Shown: in pieces, positions 1-8,526 of the stretch
Layout: the number at the start of each line of letters is the position of its first letter
How positions within the stretch are numbered: position 1 is the first letter of the stretch
NCBI GenBank assembly: GCA_021805265.1
Contig: JAJZFR010000416.1
Span: 1 to 11,557 of the forward strand
Origin: Acidobacteriota bacterium
Lineage (GTDB): Bacteria; Acidobacteriota; Terriglobia; Terriglobales; Acidobacteriaceae
Length of the DNA: 11,557 bases
Direction of reading: 5' to 3'
The notes under the pieces: model-generated
Seen by the model: only the letters and a program-made list of their open reading frames with translations
Told to the model about the DNA's origin: nothing
The model's database searches: none
Translations under genes and position numbers: made by a program

Positions 1-1601
1 AGCCGCTGATCGAGCCGCTCTATCAGGCTCACTCGCCGCACGAAATTGTGCAGGCCATGCTGGACGAGCCTGTCCTCTCGGCCTATGACGCGGTGCGCGA
101 GACCTGGAAGCCCGTGCTCTCGAAGTCCGGCGACTTCGAGAAGAACTGGCGTCAGGCGCTGCATGCGGGATGGATCGACGGCACGGCCTTTGACAAGTCG
201 GCCACGGCAAATGTGGACAGGGTTGCGGCCCCGGCTCCGAATGCTGCCGAGTCGATCGAGATTCTCTTCCGCCCCGATCCCTCGATCTACGACGGGCGCT
301 TTGCCAACGTTGGCTGGCTCCAGGAGCTGCCCAAGCCGGTGACCAACCTGAGCTGGGACAATGCGGCGCTGATGAGCGGCCCGACCATGCAGAAGGCCGG
401 ACTCAACGAAGGCGATATTGTCGAGATCATGGTGGCCGGGCGCGCCGTCAAGGCCCCGGTGCTGGTGCTCCCCGGCCAGCCGGCAAACACCATTACCGCC
501 TATCTGGGCCACGGGCGCGAGCGGGCCGGGCGCGTCGGCTCGGGAACGGGCTTCGACGCCTATCTGGTGCGCACCTCGGAGACCGCGTGGGTGGCCGCAG
601 GAGCAAGCCTGCGCAAGATGGACGGAACATGGGGCTTTGCCGTCACCAAGAGCCACTATCAGGATCATCGCTCGGCGTGGTTTGGCGGCCAGGGCAACGG
701 CAACAACTCTCTCGAAGGCGATGAGGCGGAGACGCGCGGCGTGATTCGCGCGGCTACTCTGGCCGAATACAAATCCAACCCCGGCTTTGCCAACGAGGGC
801 GAGAACCATCCGAAGGTCGAGCGCGAGGTCACCCTCTTCCCCAACTGGGAGTACAAGGACAATGCCTGGGGCATGTCCATCGATCTCAACAGTTGCACGG
901 GCTGCAACGCCTGCATCGTCGGCTGCTACGCGGAGAACAACATTGCGGTCGTCGGCAAGGAGCAGGTGCGCATCGGGCGCAACATGCAGTGGCTGCGCAT
1001 CGATACCTACTTCGAGGGCGACCTGGCCGCGCCTAAAGCTCATTTTCAGCCCATGGCCTGTCAGCACTGCGAGAACGCGCCCTGTGAACAGGTCTGCCCG
1101 GTGGGGGCCACGGTCCACACGCCGGAGGGCCTGAATACCATGGTCTACAACCGCTGCGTGGGCACCCGCTACTGCTCGAACAACTGCCCCTACAAGGTGC
1201 GCCGCTTCAACTTCCTGCTCTACTCCGATTACGAGACGGAGAGCCTCAAGCTGATGCGCAATCCGGACGTGACGGTGCGCTCGCGCGGGGTGATGGAAAA
1301 GTGCAGCTACTGTGTGCAGCGCATCTCCGAGGCAAAGATCAGCGCCGACAAGGAAAACCGGGCCATTCTCGATGGCGAGGTGGTGACCGCCTGCCAGCAG
1401 GCCTGCCCGGCGTCGGCGATCACCTTTGGCAACCTGAACGACAAGACCAGCAAGGTGCGCCAGCTCACCGCGCAGGAGCGAACCTACTCGGTGCTGGCGG
1501 ATCTGAATACCCGCCCACGCACCACCTATGTGGCTGCGGTCAACAATCCCAACCCGGCGCTCGAACCGCAACCCGAGGAGCATGCGCCGGCCGCCGGATA
1601 G
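1..1601 (+). CDS. actB: Alternative Complex III subunit ActB, C-terminal part (5' truncated)
   Basis: Partial gene: the frame is open from base 3 to the TAA-free end at TAG 1599-1601, with no start in the window that fits a full-length protein. Residues below count the GTG at 48 as 1. Residues about 85-190 look like the end of a molybdopterin-oxidoreductase domain; in the ActB family this domain lacks the Mo cofactor. A ferredoxin-type domain follows with four cysteine groups: C283-C286-C289-C293 (CTGCNACIVGC), C338-C341-C346-C350, C370-T373-C376-C380 (CVGTRYCSNNC), and C419-C422 with C449-C453. Thr373 stands where a fourth cysteine would be, which fits the three [4Fe-4S] plus one [3Fe-4S] clusters known for ActB. 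It is the periplasmic electron-wiring subunit of ACIII. A related PsrB/DMSO-reductase-type Fe-S subunit is the alternative, but fusion to a Mo-like domain and the following actCDEF genes make ActB very likely. Confidence 0.95.
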   Translation, partial: PLIEPLYQAHSPHEIVQAMLDEPVLSAYDAVRETWKPVLSKSGDFEKNWRQALHAGWIDGTAFDKSATANVDRVAAPAPNAAESIEILFRPDPSIYDGRFANVGWLQELPKPVTNLSWDNAALMSGPTMQKAGLNEGDIVEIMVAGRAVKAPVLVLPGQPANTITAYLGHGRERAGRVGSGTGFDAYLVRTSETAWVAAGASLRKMDGTWGFAVTKSHYQDHRSAWFGGQGNGNNSLEGDEAETRGVIRAATLAEYKSNPGFANEGENHPKVEREVTLFPNWEYKDNAWGMSIDLNSCTGCNACIVGCYAENNIAVVGKEQVRIGRNMQWLRIDTYFEGDLAAPKAHFQPMACQHCENAPCEQVCPVGATVHTPEGLNTMVYNRCVGTRYCSNNCPYKVRRFNFLLYSDYETESLKLMRNPDVTVRSRGVMEKCSYCVQRISEAKISADKENRAILDGEVVTACQQACPASAITFGNLNDKTSKVRQLTAQERTYSVLADLNTRPRTTYVAAVNNPNPALEPQPEEHAPAAG

Positions 1602-1690
1602 ACCGGCGACTGTCCAAAGGGTCTCGATTCAGTCGAGGTGGGCAACAGGAAACGATGCAAGAGGCAACCTGGAAGAGGGTCGGATAGACG
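1602..1690 (+). other. actB-actC intergenic gap with small hairpin and mini-ORF
   Basis: This 89-base gap is one of the two largest in the operon. It holds a short perfect inverted repeat, CTCGA at 1623-1627 and TCGAG at 1633-1637 with a 5-base loop, not followed by a T run, so it does not look like an intrinsic terminator. A 10-codon ORF (ATG 1655 to TAG 1685-1687) has AGGA just upstream and ends 3 bases before the actC start; whether it is translated is unknown. The purine-rich GGAAGAGGG at 1671-1679 is the likely actC ribosome binding site, about 11 bases from the ATG. I see no convincing promoter. Confidence 0.35.
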
Positions 1691-3108
<1,418 letters not shown>

Positions 3109-3109
<1 letters not shown>

Positions 3110-3654
3110 TGGCTGTGCCACGCGAAGGAATCTACGGCCTGGTGGCCGAGTTTGAAACCCCGACGGAGCTGGTGATCGCGGCCAGGGCGGCCTACGACTC
3201 CGGCTGGCGGCGGCTGGACTGCTACACGCCCTACCCGGTCGAAGAGGCTGCCGAGGTGATCGGCTTCCACAAGAACCGCGTCTCGCTGGTCACGCTGATC
3301 GGCGGCCTGATGGGACTGTGCGCGATGTTCTCGCTCGAAACCTGGATCTCGACCCTGGCCTACCCGCTGAATATCGCCGGGCGCCCGACCTACTCCTGGC
3401 CTGCATTCATCATCCCGGCCTATGAGTGGACGATCCTCTTCGCCGGTCTTTCGGCGGCCTTTGGGATGCTCGCGCTGAATGGCCTTCCCAGCCTGTATCA
3501 TCCGCTCTTCAATGCGCCCAACTTCCGCAGCGGCGCGACGCAGGACAAGTTTTTCCTCTGTCTCGAGGCCACCGATCCGAAGTTCGATCCGGCCGAGAGC
3601 AAGGCCTTTCTCGAAGGCTTCCGCCCCAATTCCGTGGTGGAGGTGGAGTACTGA
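3109..3654 (+). CDS. actD: Alternative Complex III subunit ActD (DUF3341-type membrane protein)
   Basis: 181 residues. An N-terminal soluble part (1-55) opens with GIYGLVAEFETP and contains the family-typical YDSGWRRLDCYTPYPVE stretch at 29-45. Two transmembrane helices follow (about 58-80 and 100-123), joined by a loop containing GRPTYSWPAF, and the C-terminal soluble tail has FFLCLEATDPKFD at 148-160. This is the ActD architecture. ActD carries no cofactor; in known ACIII structures it packs against the NrfD-like subunits, and its exact role is unsettled. The gene overlaps actC and actE by single bases (TGATG at both ends), so the three are probably translated together. The start is fixed by the overlap and a GAGG at 3095-3098. 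Confidence 0.93.
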
Positions 3655-4511
3655 TGACCACGTCGGGAATCAAGATGAAACAGCTATCTTCCGGACCGCG
3701 CCGGCTGCGCAGCGTGGCATTCCTTGGCGCTGCCTCGGCCATGCTCCTCGTTGCGGGCTGCCGCCAGGACATGCACAACCAGCCCAAGTTCGTTCCCCAG
3801 CGGGGAACCACCTTCTATGCCGATCATCGTTCGGAGCGTCCGCAGGTCGCGGGCACGGTTGCGCGCGGCGAGCTGAAGGAAGACACCTACTTCTACACCG
3901 GCACCGTCGAGGGAGCGAACGGCTACCGCGAAGAGCGCGACGCGCTGCCCTTCCCGGCAACCATGACGGTGCTCGAGCGGGGCCAGGAGCGCTTCAACAT
4001 CTATTGCACCCCCTGCCACTCGCGGGTGGGCAACGGACTCGGGGCGATTGTCTCGCGCGGCTACAAGACGGCGGGCAACCTGAACGACGATGTTCATCGC
4101 GCCCAGCCTCTGAGCCACTACTTCTACGTGATGACCCATGGCTATGGGGCCATGCCGGACTACTCGGCGCAGATTGCGCCGGTGGACCGCTGGGCCATCG
4201 CGGCCTACATTCGCGCCCTGCAACTCAGCCAGCACGCGGCAGCGAAGGATGTACCCGCAGGCGTAACCGTTCAGCCGCTGAAGTCGATCGCCGAGGCCAA
4301 GGGCCTGCCCGCGAGCTTTGCCGAACCGTGGGAGCTGCCGACGACTGCCGTCGATGCCCTGCCTGCCGACAAGAGCCAGGGAACTCCGGCCATGGCCCCG
4401 GCCTACCCCGAGACCCCGACCGTCGTCGTGCCTCATACCGCCCTGCCTGCTTCGGGCGCGCATACCAACACCGCTAAACCGGCCGCGGCACCACCCGCGC
4501 CGGGGAATTAA
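3654..4511 (+). CDS. actE: Alternative Complex III subunit ActE, mono-haem cytochrome c lipoprotein
   Basis: 285 residues from ATG 3654, which shares a base with the actD stop and has GGAG at 3645-3648. An in-frame ATG at 3675 (Met8) with GGGA upstream is a real alternative and would give a more ordinary signal-peptide length. A basic stretch and a hydrophobic core end in the lipobox LLVAGC, so Cys36 is the likely lipid anchor. One haem c site is present, C118-T-P-C121-H122 (CTPCH), with Met167 in GAMPDY as the probable sixth ligand; the cytochrome domain ends near residue 195. A Pro/Ala-rich, low-complexity tail of about 90 residues follows. In ACIII, ActE passes electrons from the multihaem subunit to the oxidase or a cytochrome c. 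Lipid anchoring of ActE is known in characterised ACIII enzymes. It acts on the periplasmic face. Confidence 0.94.
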   Translation: MTTSGIKMKQLSSGPRRLRSVAFLGAASAMLLVAGCRQDMHNQPKFVPQRGTTFYADHRSERPQVAGTVARGELKEDTYFYTGTVEGANGYREERDALPFPATMTVLERGQERFNIYCTPCHSRVGNGLGAIVSRGYKTAGNLNDDVHRAQPLSHYFYVMTHGYGAMPDYSAQIAPVDRWAIAAYIRALQLSQHAAAKDVPAGVTVQPLKSIAEAKGLPASFAEPWELPTTAVDALPADKSQGTPAMAPAYPETPTVVVPHTALPASGAHTNTAKPAAAPPAPGN

Positions 4512-4530
4512 GGGAGCCGGGAAGATAACC

Positions 4531-5808
4531 ATGGCACACGCTGCTCCACACGCGAAAGTTCTACCCGCTGACCTGAGCGCGCCGTCCTTCGTCAAGGGCT
4601 GGCGAGCGCGCGCCCTGGTGGTTGCCGTCCTGTTTGCGGTCACCGCCGTCGTTCTGGCCACGCTCGATCACTCGGCGGAACACATCTACCGCGCCTGGGT
4701 TCTCGGGCTGATGCTCACCTTCGGCTTCTCGGTCGGGGGACTGGCGCTCCTGATGGTCCAGTACGTCTCCGGCGGCAAGTGGGGTCTGCTGCTGCGCCGC
4801 CCGCTCGAGGCGATGAGCCGCACCCTCCCGCTGGTCTTTGCCTACTGGGTTGTCGCCGGCCTGTGGATGAAGCATCTCTACCTGTGGGCCGCAGTCACCG
4901 ACACCGCCTCGGCGCTCAAGTCCGGCCTGATCAACGAGACCGAGGCCCACGCCATCGACTGGAAGCGTCCCATGCTCCAGCCATCGGCCTTCTGGATCAC
5001 CGGCATTGTCTGCTTCGCCATCTGGGCCTTCTACGCCTGGCGGCTCAACGGCATGAGCATGCGCCGCGAGGCCGACAGCCCGTCGAACACCCCCTACTGG
5101 ATCAAGAAGCTCGAAAACATCTCCGGCTTCGGGATCGTCGTCTACTCGCTCACCATGACGGCAGCGGTCATCTACTGGGTGATGAGCATGGACGTGACCT
5201 GGTACTCGTCTGTCTATGGGCTGCTCTTCCTGGTCGGTCAGGGCTATCAGGTGCTGGCGCTGGCCATCCTCACTTCGATCTCGCTCTCGAAGGCCGATCC
5301 CTACAAGACCATCCTGCGCCAGACCGAGCAGTACGACCTGGGCAAGTTCACCTTCGCCTTCGTCATGCTCAATATCTACCTGGCCTTCTCCCAGTTCCTC
5401 ATCATCTGGTCGGGCAACATGCCGGAGGAGATCGTCTGGTACATGAACCGCTTCAACGGCCACTGGGCGGTCATCGCCACGCTCGATTTCATGTTCCATT
5501 GGCTGATTCCCTTCTCGCTCCTGTTGTCCAAGGACCTCAAGAAGAACAAGAAGCGACTGATGCGCGTCGCCCAGTGGATGATCTTCGCCAAGGCCTTCGA
5601 TCTCTTCTGGCTGATCGAGCCGAACTACAAGGACGCGGCGCAGAACCTTCACTTCTCCTGGGGCATCCTCGAGTACATCGCAGTCCCCGTGGCGATGGTC
5701 TCGCTGTGGGTCGCCTACTATGCGTGGGAGCTGACCCGCCGACCCCTGGTACAGACCAACGATCCGCATCTGGCGGAGATTCTGGAGCCTGAACATGCCC
5801 ATGCATGA
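4531..5808 (+). CDS. actF: Alternative Complex III subunit ActF, NrfD-like membrane protein
   Basis: 425 residues from ATG 4531, chosen because GGAAG at 4520-4524 lies six bases upstream; the frame is open back to 4318, but that part overlaps actE and does not look like ActF. The protein is mostly hydrophobic, with about ten predicted membrane helices starting near residue 27 (ALVVAVLFAVTAVV) and ending near 410. Family-typical stretches are SMDVTWYSSVYG at 215-226, IIWSGNMPEE at about 291-300, and WLIEPNYK near 363. ActF is a paralogue of ActC; in known ACIII enzymes it is the second NrfD-type subunit, and proposed proton paths run through both. The tail is His-containing (EPEHAHA). The gene follows actE by 19 bases and overlaps the next gene by 14. 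Confidence 0.94.
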   Translation: MAHAAPHAKVLPADLSAPSFVKGWRARALVVAVLFAVTAVVLATLDHSAEHIYRAWVLGLMLTFGFSVGGLALLMVQYVSGGKWGLLLRRPLEAMSRTLPLVFAYWVVAGLWMKHLYLWAAVTDTASALKSGLINETEAHAIDWKRPMLQPSAFWITGIVCFAIWAFYAWRLNGMSMRREADSPSNTPYWIKKLENISGFGIVVYSLTMTAAVIYWVMSMDVTWYSSVYGLLFLVGQGYQVLALAILTSISLSKADPYKTILRQTEQYDLGKFTFAFVMLNIYLAFSQFLIIWSGNMPEEIVWYMNRFNGHWAVIATLDFMFHWLIPFSLLLSKDLKKNKKRLMRVAQWMIFAKAFDLFWLIEPNYKDAAQNLHFSWGILEYIAVPVAMVSLWVAYYAWELTRRPLVQTNDPHLAEILEPEHAHA

Positions 5809-6409
5809 GCATCACAGCAACAGCAATCAGCCTCTCGACCCGGCGCGTATCGCGGTGGGTTATGAGGAGTCCGATGTCCGTGTCTCCGGCATCCTGGTCT
5901 TTCTCACCGCACTGGGCATCTTCGTCGTGGTCTCCGCATTCCTGTGCATCGGCATCGGCAGGGTCATCAACTCTCAGCTTGCCAAGGCCGACGGCCCGCC
6001 CGACAAGTGGGCGCATCCGGTCGATGTGCGCAAGCTGGGCAACCTGGCCAACAGCCCGGAGTTGCAGCAGCAGTTTTCCGGTCTGGTGAATACCTTCCCC
6101 ACGCCGCGCCTCCAGACCGACGATGGATACCAGGAAGTTGCCGACCTGCACACCAAAGAGGATCTGCTCCTCGACAACTACACCTGGGTCGATCAGGGGA
6201 AGGGCGTAGTCCGCATTCCCATCGACCATGCCATGCAGTTGATCGCGCAGCAGGGATTGCCCGTGGCCAGCTTCAACTCGACCGCGCCGCGGCTCGCCGA
6301 GGACCATGCTCCGGTCGTCCGTGCCCCGTTGACCGATGGTTTCGCCCGCACCGGCTATGAACAGGAGCAGGCGGCAAAGATGGTCGAAATGGGCGCAGAG
6401 AAGCAGTAG
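5795..6409 (+). CDS. Conserved-looking membrane protein of ACIII-oxidase operon, function unknown
   Basis: 204 residues, no named family that I can assign. The His-rich N-terminus (MPMHEHH) and about 30 polar residues precede a single transmembrane helix at about 30-55 (SGILVFLTALGIFVVVSAFL). The rest is soluble: a PTPRLQ motif at 102-107, then a Glu/Leu-rich stretch and DNYTWVDQGKGVVRIPID at 127-144, which has the look of a conserved core, then HAMQLIAQQGLP at 145-156 and a charged tail. From memory, similar proteins sit between actF and sco in other ACIII-oxidase operons; I cannot verify this here. It overlaps actF by 14 bases, with GGAG at 5784-5787 placed for ATG 5795; Met3 at 5801 is a possible alternative. 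An accessory subunit or assembly factor of ACIII, the oxidase or their supercomplex is the likely role, by inference from context only. Confidence 0.85.
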   Translation: MPMHEHHSNSNQPLDPARIAVGYEESDVRVSGILVFLTALGIFVVVSAFLCIGIGRVINSQLAKADGPPDKWAHPVDVRKLGNLANSPELQQQFSGLVNTFPTPRLQTDDGYQEVADLHTKEDLLLDNYTWVDQGKGVVRIPIDHAMQLIAQQGLPVASFNSTAPRLAEDHAPVVRAPLTDGFARTGYEQEQAAKMVEMGAEKQ

Positions 6410-6426
6410 CGAGCGACGAAGCAGGA

Positions 6427-7380
6427 ATGCAGGGCACTGGAATGGCAGAGAGAATGACCGAGCGAGCGACAATTCGGCAGCGGAAGACCGGGCAAGCCGC
6501 CCGCATCCCGCAGCTCGCCTTTCTGCCCACCCTCCTGCCCGCTTTCCTGCTCGCTCTGTCGATCCCGCTCGCGCTTCCTCGACCGCTCGCCGCCCAGGTC
6601 TCCGCGCCGGGCGAAAAGCAGATCGGCCCCATCAACGAAAAGCCTTCCGTCCTGAACCGGGTCGGGATCACCCAGCGACTGAACCAGCAGCTTCCGCTCA
6701 ACCTGCCCCTGGTGGATGAAACCGGCAAGGCGGTCGAGTTGGGCCGGTACTTCGGCAGCAAGCCCGCGATCCTTGCTCTGGTTTACTTCCAGTGCCCGAT
6801 GCTCTGCTCCGAAGAGTTGAACGGACTCACCTCCGCCCTGCGCATGGTCCGGCTCAAGCCAGGCCGCGACTTCAACGTGATCGTCGTCAGCATCGATCCG
6901 AGCGAAGGCCCGGCGCTTGCCGCGGCCAAGAAGCAAAGCTATGTCCAGCGCTACGGCGAGCCTGAAACCGCCAACGGCTGGCACTTCCTCACCGGCCAGC
7001 AGCCTGCCATTGACGCGCTCACCCAGGCGGTCGGCTTCGGCTACGTCAAGATCGCCGGCCCGGACGGCAAGCTCGATCAGTTTGCCCACGCCAGCGCGAT
7101 TCAGATCGTCACCCCGCAGGGCCGGGTCGCGCAGTACTATATGGGCGTCGAGTACAGCCCCAAGGACCTGCTTCTCGGCCTGGTCGAGGCCTCCTCGAAC
7201 CGGATCGGCTCGCCGGTGGACAACATCCTCACCTACTGCTATCACTACGATCCCTCGACCAACACCCACAGCCTCATCATCGCGAGGATCGTACAAATCG
7301 CCGGAGCCTTCACGGTGCTGCTGTTGGGAAGTTTCATGTTCCTCGGTTTTCGCAAGGATATTGGCGCAAAAAAGGTTTGA
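6427..7380 (+). CDS. sco: SCO1/SenC-family copper chaperone for cytochrome c oxidase
   Basis: 317 residues if started at ATG 6427; Met6 (6442) and Met10 (6454) are equally possible because none has a clearly better ribosome binding site. A hydrophobic segment (about 29-50) ending in PLAAQ looks like a signal peptide. The thioredoxin-like SCO domain follows, with the copper-binding Cys123-x3-Cys127 (CPMLC) and the conserved histidine His221 in FAHASAIQIVTP, the three Cu ligands of the family. SLIIARIVQIAG leads into a second hydrophobic helix at about 287-307 with a basic end (FRKDIGAKKV), so the protein may be held in the membrane by its C-terminus. SCO proteins deliver copper to the CuA centre of subunit II, which is the next gene. 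The gene lies 17 bases after the unnamed gene. Confidence 0.93.
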   Translation: MQGTGMAERMTERATIRQRKTGQAARIPQLAFLPTLLPAFLLALSIPLALPRPLAAQVSAPGEKQIGPINEKPSVLNRVGITQRLNQQLPLNLPLVDETGKAVELGRYFGSKPAILALVYFQCPMLCSEELNGLTSALRMVRLKPGRDFNVIVVSIDPSEGPALAAAKKQSYVQRYGEPETANGWHFLTGQQPAIDALTQAVGFGYVKIAGPDGKLDQFAHASAIQIVTPQGRVAQYYMGVEYSPKDLLLGLVEASSNRIGSPVDNILTYCYHYDPSTNTHSLIIARIVQIAGAFTVLLLGSFMFLGFRKDIGAKKV

Positions 7381-7470
7381 CACTGGTGGTGCCGGGCAAC
7401 GGCATCGCGCAAAACATGGAAGCCGGACAAGCAACCCCGGACAAGTCACCAAGGATGAACGGAAAACGGA
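7381..7470 (+). other. sco-coxB intergenic gap with hairpin and short direct repeat
   Basis: This 90-base gap separates the ACIII/assembly block from the oxidase genes. An imperfect 8-bp inverted repeat (7387-7394 with 7400-7407, two G-T pairs, 5-base loop) lies right after the sco stop; without a T run it is unlikely to terminate transcription but could stabilise or mark a processing site. The 9-mer CCGGACAAG occurs twice, at 7423-7431 and 7437-7445. GGAA at 7461-7464 is the probable coxB ribosome binding site, six bases from its ATG. I see no convincing promoter. Confidence 0.3.
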
Positions 7471-8526
7471 ATGGATCACATTAGCCCGGTAATCTGGCAG
7501 TTTCTAGTCAAATGGCTGACCGACTTCGCGGTCATCCCCCCCGAGGCCTCGAAGATTGCGCCTCAGGTGGATGCCCTGCTGGTCTTCATGACGCTGGTCA
7601 GCCTGGTGGGCCTCACGCTCGTCGCCCTGCTGGTCACCACCTTCTCGATCCTCTACCGCCGCGAGCGCAATCCCGTGGCCACCCAGATCGAAGGCTCGAC
7701 CCTGCTCGAGGCCACCTGGACCATCATTCCGCTCGGCCTCTTTCTGGTCATGTTCGTCTGGGGATCGGTGCTGTACTTCCGCATCTACACCCCTCCGCCG
7801 AACGCCATGAACATCTATGTCGTCGGCAAGCAGTGGATGTGGAAGGCCGAGCACCCCGGCGGCCAGCACGAGATCAACAGCCTCCATGTTCCCATCGGTC
7901 AGCCGGTTCAGCTCACGCTCATCTCTCAGGATGTCTTCCACAGCTTTTCCCTGCCCGCCTTCCGGGTCAAGCGCGAGGCCATTCCGGGCCGTTACACGAC
8001 GGTCTGGTTCGAGGCCACCGAGGTCGGCACCTATCACCTCTTCTGCAGCCAGTACTGCGGCACCTCCCACTCGGCCATGATCGGAAACGTCGTCGTCATG
8101 ACCCCGGACGACTACAAGAAGTGGCTCGAGAGCTCGACCAGCGGCGTCTCCCTGGCCCAGAACGGCGAGCGGCTCTTCGCCAGCCTGAGCTGCACGGCCT
8201 GTCATAACGGGCGCCCGGATGCGCGCGGACCGAGCCTGGCCAATGTCTACGGCTCGAAGCTCACCTTGTCGAACGGGGAACACGTTCAGGTGGACGACGA
8301 GTACCTGCGGCAGGCGATCCTCAATCCTTCCGCGCACATCACCCAGGGCTATGCCCCCATCATGCCCACCTATCAGGGCCAGATCAGCGAAGAGGGCATC
8401 TTCTCGCTGGTCGAATACATCAAGGGTCTGGACTCGAACTACCGCATCCAGCAAACGACCAACACCACTAGCTTTTCACCCGCTGTGACCGCCAAGAGCG
8501 CAGCCGAGGGGACGGTGAAGCCATGA
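7471..8526 (+). CDS. coxB: Cytochrome c oxidase subunit II with fused C-terminal cytochrome c (caa3 type)
   Basis: 351 residues. Two transmembrane helices (about 35-60 and 83-103) flank LLEATWTIIP, whose Glu80 matches the Glu at the K-channel entrance of subunit II. The periplasmic cupredoxin domain carries the CuA ligands His157, Cys192, Cys196, His200 and Met203 (CSQYCGTSHSAM). The residue between the cysteines is Gln194, where many subunits II have Glu. A class I cytochrome c domain is fused at about 230-330: C241-T-A-C244-H245 binds haem and Met298 in PIMPTY is the likely axial ligand. This makes the enzyme caa3-type. It takes electrons from ACIII and passes them through CuA to subunit I. 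Its TGA overlaps the coxA ATG as ATGA, implying translational coupling. Confidence 0.97.
   Translation: MDHISPVIWQFLVKWLTDFAVIPPEASKIAPQVDALLVFMTLVSLVGLTLVALLVTTFSILYRRERNPVATQIEGSTLLEATWTIIPLGLFLVMFVWGSVLYFRIYTPPPNAMNIYVVGKQWMWKAEHPGGQHEINSLHVPIGQPVQLTLISQDVFHSFSLPAFRVKREAIPGRYTTVWFEATEVGTYHLFCSQYCGTSHSAMIGNVVVMTPDDYKKWLESSTSGVSLAQNGERLFASLSCTACHNGRPDARGPSLANVYGSKLTLSNGEHVQVDDEYLRQAILNPSAHITQGYAPIMPTYQGQISEEGIFSLVEYIKGLDSNYRIQQTTNTTSFSPAVTAKSAAEGTVKP

Noticed and set aside
1..600. Reading actB as an active molybdenum enzyme
   Set aside because: The domain looks molybdopterin-oxidoreductase-like, but the operon context and known ActB proteins indicate no Mo cofactor; the catalytic half is not in the window.
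3426..3653. Upstream extension of the actE frame
   Set aside because: It lies inside actD in another frame and would put unrelated sequence before a clear lipoprotein signal; ATG 3654 or 3675 is far better.
4318..4530. Upstream extension of the actF frame
   Set aside because: It overlaps the end of actE and is Pro/Arg-rich; ATG 4531 has a good ribosome binding site and begins a normal ActF N-terminus.
7416..7484. Small ORF across the sco-coxB gap
   Set aside because: It has no ribosome binding site, overlaps the coxB start in another frame and shows no protein-like pattern.
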